Shown in pieces: positions 1 through 5,438 of a DNA stretch of 5,438 nt. Positions within the stretch are counted from its first letter, which is position 1. Each line of letters starts with the position of its first letter. This DNA comes from Erysipelothrix sp. UBA3377 (GTDB lineage: Bacteria > Bacillota_I > Bacilli_A > Erysipelotrichales > Erysipelotrichaceae): NCBI GenBank assembly GCA_002359085.1, contig DEQB01000021.1, positions 1 through 5,438 of the forward strand. Direction: 5' to 3'. Position numbers and translations under genes: made by a program. The notes under the pieces are model-generated. The model had not been told where the DNA came from. It worked only from the letters and a program-made list of their open reading frames with translations, and made no database searches.

Positions 1-99
1 GTAATGAATGAAGAAGTCGAGAATATTCTTGACACATATGACTTTGGAGGCGTAATTTTGTTTGCTGAAAACGTTGTTGAAACGGAACAAACAGCAAGA
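1..99 (+). pseudogene. Fragment of GH3 beta-N-acetylglucosaminidase (NagZ/YbbD-like), N-terminal region
   Basis: The translation of this stretch (MNEEVENIL, then FGGVILFAENV, then ETEQTAR) closely resembles, from memory, the segment of Bacillus YbbD/NagZ-type glycosidases that reads roughly MNDEV, then FGGIILFAENV, then QT. In those enzymes this segment lies near the start of the catalytic TIM barrel, well before the catalytic residues. Here the similarity stops at about residue 32, and the next residues (PLFKRLNL) belong to a GntP permease. Everything downstream in the glycosidase, including its KHFPGHG-type motif, is absent from the window. The upstream part lies outside the window, so signal peptide and start cannot be judged. 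A deletion between neighbouring glycosidase and permease genes would explain it; an assembly misjoin is the main alternative. Confidence 0.7.
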
Positions 100-1011
100 C
101 CGCTCTTTAAGAGACTCAATTTGTCGTGGAACTTGGTTACAGTCCCTATTTTTGCAGGGATGGCAACCTTCACATTATCAATGCTTCCAGGTACACCTGC
201 AAGTTCAAACTTCATCCCATCCAATGCATTGGGTACGCCTTTAACAGCTGCACCTGTTATTGGGATTATCGTTTCATTAATTGTCATTGTCTATGTTTTA
301 ATTTATATGAAATATGCTTTAAACAAGAGTTTAAAAAATGGTGAAACATATGAAAAAATGGGCATGAGCACGGATGATAATGTAGAACTATCAACAGATA
401 ACCTACCAAATATTTGGGTTAGTTTGGCACCTTTGGTATCATTGATTGCGATTATTATTGTATTCAGTCATGTCGCAAACATTGTTTTAATTGCTTTAAC
501 TGTAGCGATTTTGATGGCTGCAGTGTTAATGAACAAACAACTTGAAAGTCAAAAGACAACACTGAATGATGGGGCAGTTGGTTCAGTAATGCCAACACTA
601 TCCACTGCATTTACAGTTGCCTTTGGCGCAACCTTAACCAGTGCACCTGCATTTTTGGCGATTCAACAAAGTATATTAAACATTCCAGGTAACCCACTGA
701 TTTCCTTAGCGGTAGCGACAGTATTACTGAGCTTTGTGACTGGATCATCAGTAGGAACCGTTGGAATTGTGATGAATTCATTTGCGAAGACCTATCTTGA
801 AATGGGTGTTCCTGCAGTATTAATCCACAGAATCAGTGCGATTGCAGGGGGAGTCTTTGGTGTTATGCCCCATACGGGACTTGTGATTGTTTATAACAAC
901 GTCGCAAAACTTGATTTGAAATCAAGCTTTAAGTATCAATTTATGACTGTTAACGTGGGTCACTTCATTGCACTTATTGTCTCATTGATATTATCAGGGA
1001 TTCTATATTAA
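1..1011 (+). CDS. Chimeric ORF: GH3 glycosidase N-terminal fragment joined in frame to GntP-family permease C-terminal part (5' partial)
   Basis: The frame is open to the left edge (GTA precedes the ATG at 4) and no ribosome binding site can be seen, so that ATG is probably internal. Residues counted from it: about 33-335 are a GntP-family (gluconate/organic acid:H+ symporter) membrane protein. The family hallmark LPGTP at 61-65 is followed by IPSNALGT (71-78) and AAP (82-84). Hydrophobic segments lie near 43-61, 80-103, 136-157, 158-176, 192-222, 233-256, 266-285 and 316-334. The C-terminus looks complete, but roughly the first third of a usual ~450-residue permease is missing. Residues 1-32 instead match the N-terminal region of GH3 beta-N-acetylglucosaminidases, with FGGVILFAENV at 14-24. 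A hairpin terminator follows the stop. The permease assignment is strong. The substrate is unknown. A chimera lacking the first helices is probably not a working transporter, which is inference. Confidence 0.82.
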   Translation, partial: VMNEEVENILDTYDFGGVILFAENVVETEQTARPLFKRLNLSWNLVTVPIFAGMATFTLSMLPGTPASSNFIPSNALGTPLTAAPVIGIIVSLIVIVYVLIYMKYALNKSLKNGETYEKMGMSTDDNVELSTDNLPNIWVSLAPLVSLIAIIIVFSHVANIVLIALTVAILMAAVLMNKQLESQKTTLNDGAVGSVMPTLSTAFTVAFGATLTSAPAFLAIQQSILNIPGNPLISLAVATVLLSFVTGSSVGTVGIVMNSFAKTYLEMGVPAVLIHRISAIAGGVFGVMPHTGLVIVYNNVAKLDLKSSFKYQFMTVNVGHFIALIVSLILSGILY

Positions 1012-1027
1012 TTTGATTTCATAATGA

Positions 1028-1060
1028 GAAGTCCTCACAGATGTGGGGGCTTTTTCGTTT
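1028..1060 (+). terminator. Intrinsic terminator of the permease ORF
   Basis: The arms GTCCTCAC (1031-1038) and GTGGGGGC (1043-1050) form an 8-bp stem, including two G-T pairs, around a 4-base loop. The A-T pairs 1030/1051 and 1029/1052 can extend it. The run TTTTTCGTTT at 1051-1060 follows directly. It lies 19 bases after the TAA at 1009-1011 and serves plus-strand transcription. Confidence 0.88.
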
Positions 1061-1063
1061 CAT

Positions 1064-1088
1064 AAAAAAAAGACCTCAATCGAGATCT
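1064..1088 (-). terminator. Intrinsic terminator of the minus-strand PfkB-like gene, overlapping its stop codon
   Basis: Read on the minus strand, AGATCTC (1088-1082), loop GATT, and GAGGTCT (1077-1071) form a 7-bp stem with one G-T pair. Seven T residues follow (1070-1064). The hairpin includes the last codons and the TGA stop (1078-1076), so the terminator is built into the coding end. It faces the permease terminator, giving a compact convergent boundary. Confidence 0.85.
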
Positions 1089-1801
1089 TCTGCTAACTTA
1101 TTGAGTGCCAACCAATCCAGTAACGTATTTTCTTCAATGGCTTTAAGGAATTGATCGAGAAACACTTTGACACAACCAATATTTAAAACGATTTTATTCT
1201 TTAAAGTATAAAACTCAATGATGCCATGATTCTCAATCGCCATCCAACTTAAACCACTTTGAAGTAGGGAAGTAACAGTTTCTTCCTTATTTTCTGGTAC
1301 ATGATCCAAGACAATACCTTGCACAAAAGTTAAAGCACGGTACATTGGTAAAGCGTTGACCAATATAATTTTATCGTTGTCATATGCATTTAAAGCCATA
1401 AGGCCATCGAATGAATCGAGATTGGTGATAATATATTCTGATGCTTTAATGATATTTTCTTGGAAAGATGAAATTGTTAATTGCGAAGGGTCCTTAAATA
1501 GATAGGACTTATCTTGTGTATTGACCACAAGGTCAAATGTGACTTCAGTTTGTAAGTCAGGATAAACGGATACCCCTTTTTCTTCAAGCTCATTTAATGC
1601 CATAATTGATAAAGGTGCACTTGAGAAGTTCGCGATTAAAGATGTGTCGTGTCCCTTTTCTTGAAGGGAAATTGCGATGTCGTAGAGTGAATAATCAAAC
1701 GCTACATCAAAGCTTTGAATTGTGTTTTGAGTGTTCGGTAAAAACCCAGAAACACTCACTGTTTGTTTTAAGTTGTGAATGCCGATGACTGATACTTTCA
1801 T
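1076..1801 (-). CDS. Degenerate PfkB/ribokinase-fold protein, probable pseudokinase
   Basis: The protein has 241 residues. Its overall order resembles PfkB-family sugar kinases: a first beta strand VSVIGIHN (3-10), a helix and strand followed by ELEEKGVSVYPD (71-82) as in the family's l.e.GV segment, a middle strand SEYIITNLDSF (121-131), LDHVPENKEE (165-174) at the place of the PNxxE motif, and a C-terminal helix FLDQFLKAIEE (214-224). The GG-type N-terminal signature is missing. The C-terminal anion hole and catalytic base (GAGDxF) is replaced by GCVKVF (209-214), without the aspartate. The chain is also shorter than the usual ~300 residues. Kinase activity is therefore unlikely; a binding or regulatory role is possible. 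ATG is preceded by AGGAG (1814-1810) with 8-base spacing. It is divergent from gltX. The frame is intact, so this is not recent decay. The fold call rests on pattern recognition only. Confidence 0.6.
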   Translation of the reverse strand: MKVSVIGIHNLKQTVSVSGFLPNTQNTIQSFDVAFDYSLYDIAISLQEKGHDTSLIANFSSAPLSIMALNELEEKGVSVYPDLQTEVTFDLVVNTQDKSYLFKDPSQLTISSFQENIIKASEYIITNLDSFDGLMALNAYDNDKIILVNALPMYRALTFVQGIVLDHVPENKEETVTSLLQSGLSWMAIENHGIIEFYTLKNKIVLNIGCVKVFLDQFLKAIEENTLLDWLALNKLAEDLD

Positions 1802-1809
1802 ATTACACG

Positions 1810-1849
1810 CTCCTGTGGATATTATACCATGAATTTATTCACATTATGT
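1810..1849 (-). promoter_or_regulatory. Promoter and ribosome binding site of the minus-strand PfkB-like gene
   Basis: On the minus strand, TGGTATAAT (1829-1821) is a perfect extended -10 element (TGnTATAAT). The -35 position (about 1849-1844, AACATA) is poor, as is usual with an extended -10. The predicted start of transcription is near 1814-1816, right at the AGGAG ribosome binding site (1814-1810), so the leader would be only about 13-15 bases. Confidence 0.65.
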
Positions 1850-1859
1850 TGTATAATAT
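1819..1859. repeat. 9-bp perfect inverted repeat carrying both divergent -10 boxes, with a small palindrome between
   Basis: ATATTATAC (1819-1827) and GTATAATAT (1851-1859) are exact reverse complements separated by 23 bases. Each arm contains the -10 box of one of the two divergent promoters. Between them TGAATTTATTCA (1830-1841) is a 5-bp palindrome around TT. The arms may simply be two similar promoters back to back; the central palindrome is a candidate operator, but no regulator is known. Confidence 0.6.
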
Positions 1860-1877
1860 ACTTGATTTGAAATGAGG
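1829..1877 (+). promoter_or_regulatory. Promoter and ribosome binding site of gltX
   Basis: A consensus -10 TATAAT lies at 1852-1857. The -35 region 17 bases upstream (ATGAAT, 1829-1834) matches poorly. Transcription should begin near 1864, leaving a leader of about 22 bases. That is far too short for a T-box. GAGG at 1874-1877 is the ribosome binding site, 8 bases before the ATG at 1886. Confidence 0.6.
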
Positions 1878-1885
1878 TATGACAA

Positions 1886-3325
1886 ATGAGTAAAGTACGT
1901 GTGCGGTATGCACCAAGCCCAACAGGTTTTCTCCATATTGGGAATGCGAGAACTGCATTGTTCGATTATTTAATCGCAAAGCACTATGATGGTGATTTTG
2001 TGTTAAGAATTGAAGACACAGATATCGCAAGAAACGTAGAGGGCGGAGAAGCGTCGCAGCTCTATTATTTAAAATGGTTGGGGATCATTCCAGATGAATC
2101 ACCCGAAACTCCAAATGCAAAATATGCGCCCTATAGACAAATGGAGCGTTTGGATTTATATACAAAATATGCGAATGAACTGATTGAAAAGGGTCATGCA
2201 TATAAATGTTACTGTACTCCAGAAGAACTGGATGCAGATTACGAGAAACAAAAAGCAGAAGGACACACATCGACCCGTTATAACCGTCGTTGTTTACACT
2301 TGAGCGATGAAGAAACACAGGCATTTGAAACAGAAGGTAGAGATTTTTCTATCCGTTTAAAAGTACCGGAAGCGGAAACCTATCGTTTTGATGATATGGT
2401 GCGTGGTGAAATTACTTTTGAATCTAAGGATATTGGCGACTGGGTTATTGTGAAATCGAATGGTATTCCTACCTATAACTTTGCGGTTGTGGTGGATGAC
2501 CATCTTATGGATATTACCCACGTATTTAGAGGTGAGGAACATATTTCTAATACGCCCAAACAAATGATGTTGTTCAATATGTTTGGTTGGGATACCCCCA
2601 GATTTGGCCACATGACCTTAATTGTTAATGAAGAAGGTAAGAAATTATCGAAGCGTGATCACTCTGTAATGCAATATATCAGTCAATATAAAGACCAAGG
2701 GTACTTACCAGAAGCCATGTTTAATTTCATGGCACTTTTAGGTTGGTCACCTGAGGATGAAGAAGAAATCTTCAGTCACGATGACTTGGTTGCACGTTTC
2801 AGCGAAAAGCGTTTATCCAAATCCCCATCCATGTTTGATGTTAAAAAATTAACGTGGATGAACCATCAATATCTAAAAGCGAAATCAGATCAAGCATGGT
2901 TGGATTTTGTACGTCCGTTTGCACAAGCCAAATATGATCTGTCTGATAAGGATGACTCATGGATTGAAATTATGTTGTTGCTATTCAAAGACCAAATACA
3001 ATATGGTGCTGAAATTGCAGACCACATTGCCATGTTTTTTGAAGCACCGGAATTAACACCGGAAGTAAAAGAAGTTTTAGATTGGGAAACAACACCCGTG
3101 ATTGCGAAAGCATTCTTAAATAATTTACCTGAAGTATGGGAAGTAGATGCACTGAAAGCAGCGTTCAATGCTGCAAAAACAGAATCAGGACTTAAAGGTA
3201 AACCCTTGTTTATGGGACTGCGCGTAAGTGCAAGTCATATTACCCATGGACCTGATTTGATGAACAGTTTATATCTGTTAGGACGTGATACAGTTGAGAA
3301 GAGACTTAGAGAGTACGTTGGTTGA
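1886..3325 (+). CDS. gltX: Glutamyl-tRNA synthetase
   Basis: This class I aminoacyl-tRNA synthetase attaches glutamate to tRNA-Glu in the cytoplasm. In Bacillota lacking GlnRS it usually also charges tRNA-Gln, which GatCAB then amidates. The 479 residues are full length for the family. RYAPSPTGFLHIGN (7-20) contains the HIGH-type motif at 17-20. EDTD is at 43-46, FRGEEHISNTP at 214-224 and the KMSKS-type motif KLSKR at 253-257. A zinc-binding pattern C108-x-C110 with C136-x-H138 is complete, like the E. coli enzyme. The C-terminal part (from about 310) is the helical anticodon-binding region and ends EKRLREYVG. The ATG is supported by GAGG 8 bases upstream and by the position of the first motif. 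It has its own promoter and its 3' end overlaps the start of the HD-domain gene, so the two are probably co-transcribed. Confidence 0.97.
   Translation: MSKVRVRYAPSPTGFLHIGNARTALFDYLIAKHYDGDFVLRIEDTDIARNVEGGEASQLYYLKWLGIIPDESPETPNAKYAPYRQMERLDLYTKYANELIEKGHAYKCYCTPEELDADYEKQKAEGHTSTRYNRRCLHLSDEETQAFETEGRDFSIRLKVPEAETYRFDDMVRGEITFESKDIGDWVIVKSNGIPTYNFAVVVDDHLMDITHVFRGEEHISNTPKQMMLFNMFGWDTPRFGHMTLIVNEEGKKLSKRDHSVMQYISQYKDQGYLPEAMFNFMALLGWSPEDEEEIFSHDDLVARFSEKRLSKSPSMFDVKKLTWMNHQYLKAKSDQAWLDFVRPFAQAKYDLSDKDDSWIEIMLLLFKDQIQYGAEIADHIAMFFEAPELTPEVKEVLDWETTPVIAKAFLNNLPEVWEVDALKAAFNAAKTESGLKGKPLFMGLRVSASHITHGPDLMNSLYLLGRDTVEKRLREYVG
3280..3296 (+). promoter_or_regulatory. Ribosome binding site deciding a TTG start inside the gltX 3' end
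   Basis: AGGACGTGAT (3280-3289) matches nine of ten bases of AGGAGGTGAT, the complement of the 16S rRNA 3' tail. The core ends at 3285, giving 8-base spacing to the TTG at 3294. A GTG at 3285 lies within this site and so is an unlikely start. A TTG at 3318 has only a weak AGAGAG (3308-3313) four bases upstream, but gives an N-terminus closer to family length. The bases also encode conserved GltX residues, so the match could be chance. Confidence 0.5.
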
Positions 3326-4547
3326 TTTTAAACCAACATCAGAACACAAAGTATTGAGAGACCCAGTTCATGGTTACATTAACGTGTACCATCAAGTAAT
3401 CTGGGATTTAATTGCGACACCAGAATTCCAAAGACTGAGAAGAATTCATCAATTGGGGGGTACCACTCAGGTATACCACACAGCTGAACACTCGCGCTTT
3501 GGGCATTCATTGGGTGTCTATGAGATTGTGAGACTCATGCTTGATAATGTAAAGAACTTGCGCGAAAGCTTATCGGAGTTTGAACAAATTGCGGTACTTT
3601 GCGCAGGGTTACTTCACGATGTCGGACATGGTCCATTTTCCCATGCGTTTGAGACCATCACCAATATTAATCATGAAGTCATTACGGATCGGATTATCTT
3701 AGAAAATACACAGGTCCATCATGTCTTAAAAATGGCGCATCCTGATTTACCAAAGGTGGTTGCGGATATCATTGCGCACCGCCATGAACGTAAATTATTG
3801 ACCCAGATGATATCCAGTCAAATGGATGCGGACCGGATGGACTATCTCTTGCGAGATTCATATTTTACAGGTGTAAGCTACGGTGAATTTGATCTCCATA
3901 GAATCTTGAGAACCATCCGTATCGTCAACGATACCATCGTGATGAAAGAAAGTGGTATCCACGCAGTGGAAGACTACATTATGGCGCGATATCAAATGTA
4001 TTGGCAAGTGTATCTCCATCCCGTCTCAAGAAGCTATGAAAGTTTACTCTTCTCAGTCTTCAAGAGAATGCGAGATGTACAACACTCAGTTTTAAAGGGT
4101 GCAGAAGATTTGGTGCCTTTCTTAACTGAGAATGGATTTACTTTAGAAGATTTCAACAATCTTACGGAATCCACAGTCTTAAGTGCGCTCTCAAAACTTA
4201 AATCAAGTCCAGATCCCATCTTAGCGGATCTATCTCGAAGAATCTTAAATCGTGATTTATTGGATTATCAAGATATTAAATCTGATGAAACAGTCAATCA
4301 CATCACTCAAAAAGTGATCGAAGCCGGCTTTGATCCAGACTACTATGTATTAAAAGATTACATGACACAGATTTTATACAAACCCTATAGTGCGAAAAAC
4401 GCAGGACTTTCTGTCTTAAAAGAAGACGGTACGGTTGTGGAATTATCAAACGCATCCATGATTGTGAGAGGCTTTGTACAGGGAGAAGAAAAAGAAGACC
4501 GTAAAGTCTTTTTCCCAAAAGAAATAAAGAGAGGTATACATGAATAA
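3294..4547 (+). CDS. HD-domain deoxynucleoside triphosphate triphosphohydrolase (YwfO/EF1143/SAMHD1-like)
   Basis: Family members hydrolyse dNTPs to deoxynucleosides and triphosphate, which would limit the dNTP pool; exact substrates here are unknown. With the TTG start chosen (417 residues), the family opening RDPVHG is at 22-27 and EFQRLRRIHQLG at 44-55. The HD metal ligands are H71 (FGHS), H108-D109 (LLHDVGHGPFSH, 106-117) and D180 in DADRMDYLLRD (178-188). H117 and H127 match active-site histidines of SAMHD1. The C-terminal half (about 240-417) is the usual helical and dimerisation region. Length fits YwfO and EF1143 (about 430-460). The start is uncertain: GTG 3285, TTG 3294 or TTG 3318. 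TTG 3294 was chosen for its ribosome binding site; TTG 3318 is a serious alternative. The gene overlaps gltX by 32 bases (8 if 3318) and the next gene by 8, which implies translational coupling. Confidence 0.9.
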   Translation: MRRDLESTLVDFKPTSEHKVLRDPVHGYINVYHQVIWDLIATPEFQRLRRIHQLGGTTQVYHTAEHSRFGHSLGVYEIVRLMLDNVKNLRESLSEFEQIAVLCAGLLHDVGHGPFSHAFETITNINHEVITDRIILENTQVHHVLKMAHPDLPKVVADIIAHRHERKLLTQMISSQMDADRMDYLLRDSYFTGVSYGEFDLHRILRTIRIVNDTIVMKESGIHAVEDYIMARYQMYWQVYLHPVSRSYESLLFSVFKRMRDVQHSVLKGAEDLVPFLTENGFTLEDFNNLTESTVLSALSKLKSSPDPILADLSRRILNRDLLDYQDIKSDETVNHITQKVIEAGFDPDYYVLKDYMTQILYKPYSAKNAGLSVLKEDGTVVELSNASMIVRGFVQGEEKEDRKVFFPKEIKRGIHE

Positions 4548-5438
4548 AGATACAAGAATTAAAATAAGAAACCGCGTTAAAGAACATTTACCTGTCCATA
4601 CTGTTACTTTTATCTTTAGTGGTGTTCCACAAAGAAAAAGTGCAGATGCGGATTATCCATTCCAAAGTAATCGCAACTTTTATTACTTAACTGGAATTGA
4701 AGAACCCGAAGCGGTAATGGTCTTTGACAATCAAAATGAAATTCTTTTCTTAAGAGATGTCGATCCCAAAATGGAAAAATGGGTTGGACATTATATGCGT
4801 AAAGAAGAAGCCCAAGCAGTATCTGGCATTAAAGATGTCCGTTATTTCGAAGAATTCGATGCATATTTAAATAAAGTACTGCAACGCAAAACAAGAATTG
4901 GTTTAGACTTAGATCACAACACATTCACTGAACAAGCATATGGATCCGCTGTAAGTATGGCAGATTACGTCGGCGTTGAACGTGTTATTGACCTTACTGA
5001 AATACTATTCAGAGCCCGTATGGTTAAATTTCCTGAAGAGATTGAAGCCATCAAGCATGCTGCAGAAGTCACAAACATTGCGATTGAAAGTATGTTGAAA
5101 GAAATGAAGCCTGGCCACAATGAAAATGATATGGCTTCTAAATTCCTTTATGAAGCACACAAGCATAAGGGCGATTTAATGTTTGATACGATCTTAGCGT
5201 CGGGTAAAAACGCAACGGTCTTACACTATGTGAAAAACGATCAACCACTCCTGGATGGAGAAATGGTTCTCTGTGATTTGGGCGTACGCGTCAATGGATA
5301 TGGTGCTGATATTTCAAGAACCTATCCTATTAATGGAAAGTATACAGAAAGACAAAAAGAAGTTTACCAAACTGTATTGAATACGTTCCATCATATCAAT
5401 GAAGCCGCAAAACCTGGCGTCAGTTTAAGAGAACTGAA
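4540..5438 (+). CDS. pepP: Xaa-Pro aminopeptidase, M24B family (3' partial)
   Basis: This cytoplasmic metallopeptidase removes an N-terminal residue preceding proline. The window holds 299 codons; the frame is open at the right edge. Residues 1 to about 130 are the creatinase-type N-terminal domain with the family motif FQSNRNFYYLTGIEEPEAV (41-59). From about 165 (EEIEAIKHAAEVTNIAI) comes the pita-bread catalytic domain: H229 in VLHY, first metal ligands D246 (CDLG) and D257 (GADISRTY, 255-262), 11 apart as in E. coli PepP D260/D271. The remaining ligands (His, Glu, Glu) lie beyond the window. GAGAGGT (4529-4535) sits 4 bases before the ATG at 4540. That ATG overlaps the last codons of the HD gene by 8 bases, so the gene is probably translationally coupled. 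The family is clear. Choice between PepP and other proline peptidases is less certain, though the N-terminal domain favours PepP. Confidence 0.93.
   Translation, partial: MNKDTRIKIRNRVKEHLPVHTVTFIFSGVPQRKSADADYPFQSNRNFYYLTGIEEPEAVMVFDNQNEILFLRDVDPKMEKWVGHYMRKEEAQAVSGIKDVRYFEEFDAYLNKVLQRKTRIGLDLDHNTFTEQAYGSAVSMADYVGVERVIDLTEILFRARMVKFPEEIEAIKHAAEVTNIAIESMLKEMKPGHNENDMASKFLYEAHKHKGDLMFDTILASGKNATVLHYVKNDQPLLDGEMVLCDLGVRVNGYGADISRTYPINGKYTERQKEVYQTVLNTFHHINEAAKPGVSLREL

Noticed and set aside
4..6. ATG at base 4 as the true start of the permease ORF
   Set aside because: The frame is open upstream, no ribosome binding site is visible within the window, and the following residues match an internal stretch of a GH3 enzyme.
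62..344. Small plus-strand frames within the chimeric permease ORF, considered as evidence of a frameshift at the junction
   Set aside because: The glycosidase-like and permease-like parts are in the same frame with no stop, and the alternative frames give no recognisable protein.
1838..1843. TTCACA as the -35 box of the gltX promoter
   Set aside because: It is only 8 bases before the TATAAT at 1852, and no acceptable -10 box lies 16-18 bases downstream.
1802..1885. T-box riboswitch upstream of gltX
   Set aside because: The whole intergenic space is 84 bases and the predicted leader about 22; there is no specifier stem, T-box sequence or terminator before gltX.
2890..3168. Antisense open frame within gltX (92 residues)
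   Set aside because: It lies fully inside a strongly conserved gene, has no ribosome binding site or recognisable family, and is explained as a shadow of gltX. The same holds for the other small antisense frames in gltX and the HD gene.
1..5438. CRISPR array, tRNA/rRNA gene, insertion sequence or attachment site
   Set aside because: No spaced direct repeats, cloverleaf-like segment, transposase or terminal inverted repeats with target duplication were seen on either strand.

Overview
This 5.4 kb window comes from a low-GC bacterium using the standard code: TGA terminates the glutamyl-tRNA synthetase gene and the minus-strand gene. Gene content, AGGAGG-like ribosome binding sites and T-rich hairpin terminators fit Bacillota. 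An Erysipelotrichia-like lineage is possible, but that is a weak guess from general resemblance.

Layout. (1) Bases 1-1011, plus strand: an open frame entering from the left edge and ending as the C-terminal two thirds of a GntP-family permease. Its first ~32 residues do not look like a permease. They resemble the N-terminal part of a family 3 glycoside hydrolase (NagZ/YbbD type), so the frame reads as an in-frame chimera with a junction near base 94-102. (2) Bases 1012-1075: a short intergenic space with two facing intrinsic terminators. (3) Bases 1076-1801, minus strand: a 241-residue protein resembling a degenerate PfkB/ribokinase-fold protein without the signature catalytic motif. (4) Bases 1802-1885: a compact divergent promoter region whose two -10 boxes lie in a perfect 9-bp inverted repeat. 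(5) Bases 1886-5438, plus strand: a tightly packed, translationally overlapping series of gltX, an HD-domain nucleotide triphosphohydrolase of the YwfO/EF1143/SAMHD1-like type, and an M24 Xaa-Pro aminopeptidase cut by the right edge.

The right-hand genes form a plausible housekeeping operon: tRNA charging, dNTP pool control and peptide turnover. They are linked by overlapping stops and starts, not by an obvious shared pathway. No RNA gene, CRISPR array, insertion sequence or T-box leader was seen. The most unusual points are the glycosidase-permease chimera, the apparent pseudokinase, and the symmetric divergent promoter. I see no convincing evidence of a wholly new multi-gene system.
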